Origin: Deltaproteobacteria bacterium
Lineage (GTDB): Bacteria; Desulfobacterota; Syntrophia; Syntrophales; UBA2210
Assembly (NCBI GenBank): GCA_016934695.1
Contig: JAFGSH010000208.1
Location: 1-5,483, forward strand
Reading direction: 5' to 3'
DNA length: 5,483 bases
Made by a program: the position numbers and the translations under genes. Position 1 is the stretch's first letter. Each line of letters begins with the position of its first letter. Positions 4,759-5,483 of the stretch are shown here, one piece after another. The notes under the pieces were generated by a model that was not told the DNA's origin, ran no database searches, and saw only the letters and a program-made list of their open reading frames with translations.

Positions 4759-5376
4759 TTACTGCTTCATCATCTCCACCCCCAGGTCGAAGGCCTTGAG
4801 GTTGTCGCCCATCTTCTCCGCGGGGAGGGTTCGCGAGAGAACCGCGGAAAAATCGTCCCGGCCGACGGGGAGATCGCCCACCGCCGAGAGGGCACCGATC
4901 ATGATGATATTCCCCAGGATCGAGTTCCCCAGCTTGACCGCCTCGTCGGTGGCGTCGATAAACCAGGCGCGGGACGACAGCTTCTTCAGGGTTTCCTTGA
5001 TTTCATCGAGCGTCGGATAGGAGAGCTTTCCGGCTATGACCCCGGCAGGGTACACGGCGCGGGTGTTCGTGAGGACCTTCACCGCGGGATTGCCGTACCC
5101 GGCCAGCACCCGGATCGCCTCGATCGGTTCCAGGGTGACCACCACGTCCGCCTTACCTTTCGGTACCTGGGGGCTCCAGGTTGATTCGGAAGATACCCGG
5201 ATATGGCTCATCACCGATCCTCCCCGCTGCGAGGCGCCGAAGGTCTCTCCGATGGTGACATGGAATCCTCTGTGCACCAGCATATTCGAAAACACGCGGG
5301 AGGCTATGACATTTCCCTGGCCGCCGACGCCGGTGATGATGATGTTATAGGGGTCTTTGGGTAATTGTACAGTCAT
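4759..5376 (-). CDS. iorB: Indolepyruvate:ferredoxin oxidoreductase, beta subunit
   Basis: The 205-residue protein is the small (gamma-domain) subunit of an IorAB-type 2-oxoacid:ferredoxin oxidoreductase. This enzyme converts indolepyruvate and other aryl pyruvates with CoA to the aryl-acetyl-CoA, CO2 and reduced ferredoxin in anaerobic amino-acid metabolism. Key features are the N-terminal NIIITGVGGQGNVIASR (11-27) and the GETFGASQRGGSV block (43-55), both hallmarks of the family. The C-terminal helical segment contains LPAEKMGDNLKAFDLG. The start chosen is ATG 5376, four bases after the iorA stop, with AGGAGGT at about 11 bases inside the iorA end. Codons open further upstream overlap iorA and do not resemble the family. 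Relatives include the gamma subunits of pyruvate and 2-oxoisovalerate oxidoreductases; the adjacent ferredoxin tail favours IorB. Confidence 0.93.
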   Translation of the reverse strand: MTVQLPKDPYNIIITGVGGQGNVIASRVFSNMLVHRGFHVTIGETFGASQRGGSVMSHIRVSSESTWSPQVPKGKADVVVTLEPIEAIRVLAGYGNPAVKVLTNTRAVYPAGVIAGKLSYPTLDEIKETLKKLSSRAWFIDATDEAVKLGNSILGNIIMIGALSAVGDLPVGRDDFSAVLSRTLPAEKMGDNLKAFDLGVEMMKQ

Positions 5377-5380
5377 CGTT

Positions 5381-5483
5381 TTAGGCCACCTCCTCCCGTT
5401 TGATTGCCCCCTGCGGGCAGATATCGGTGCAGACGCCGCACCCCACACAGATGACCTCGTCGATCTGCGCCTTCTGCTTCTCC
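5381..5483 (-). CDS. iorA: Indolepyruvate:ferredoxin oxidoreductase, alpha subunit (C-terminal 33 residues)
   Basis: The minus-strand frame entering from the window edge encodes 33 residues and stops at TAA 5383-5381. It contains [17 protein letters not shown], a C-x2-C-x2-C-x3-C-P motif for a [4Fe-4S] cluster, as found in the C-terminal ferredoxin domain of IorA. The large thiamine-diphosphate domains lie outside the window. Four bases separate its stop from the iorB start, so the genes form one operon (iorA first). The fragment alone could belong to another ferredoxin-domain protein; the neighbour makes IorA the best call. Confidence 0.85.
   Translation of the reverse strand, partial: EKQKAQIDEVICVGCGVCTDICPQGAIKREEVA

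Noticed and set aside
1..5483. CRISPR arrays, tRNA or rRNA genes, insertion sequences, attachment sites, toxin-antitoxin or phage genes
   Set aside because: I saw no regularly spaced repeats, no tRNA-like cloverleaf, no transposase motifs and no terminal repeats or target-site duplications on reading both strands.

Overview
The window comes from a GC-rich bacterial chromosome. Its gene content is a ferredoxin-dependent indolepyruvate oxidoreductase (iorBA), a split UxaA/SuyAB-type lyase, a DUF3795 cysteine-rich protein, a flagellar-regulon-like chemoreceptor and a sirtuin. This suggests a motile, strictly anaerobic Gram-negative organism of the Desulfobacterota/Deltaproteobacteria type (for example a syntroph or sulfate reducer). 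That placement is inference from gene content, not from a marker gene.

Layout. Positions 1-1496 (+) form a catabolic operon: the last 18 codons of an unidentified gene, a 90-aa SAF-domain subunit, and a 389-aa UxaA-type catalytic subunit overlapping it by 13 bases. The genes are translationally coupled. Positions 1497-1756 separate convergent genes and hold two hairpins; one has a T-rich tail on the minus strand. On the minus strand follow a 138-aa DUF3795 protein (1757-2173) with its own sigma70-like promoter and a perfect inverted repeat just upstream of the -35 box, then a 428-aa methyl-accepting chemotaxis protein (2384-3670). The chemoreceptor has six predicted membrane helices, no periplasmic domain and no HAMP. 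It is preceded by a near-consensus sigma28 (FliA) promoter. Divergent from it, a Sir2-family NAD-dependent deacylase (3897-4682, +) has an operator-like dyad upstream. It ends at a strong bidirectional terminator (4705-4736) shared with the convergent iorB-iorA operon (4759-5483, -), of which iorA is cut by the window edge.

How the genes relate. Two metabolic operons flank the window: the UxaA/SuyAB-like lyase at the left and the IorAB aryl-pyruvate:ferredoxin oxidoreductase at the right. Between them lie three singly transcribed genes (DUF3795, MCP, sirtuin). I see no evidence that these form one system. The coding content is recognisable and fairly ordinary; the more interesting signals are regulatory (sigma28 promoter, two inverted repeats) and the membrane-embedded architecture of the chemoreceptor. 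Two start sites, MCP and Sir2, are placed well inside their longest open frames on ribosome-binding-site and promoter evidence.
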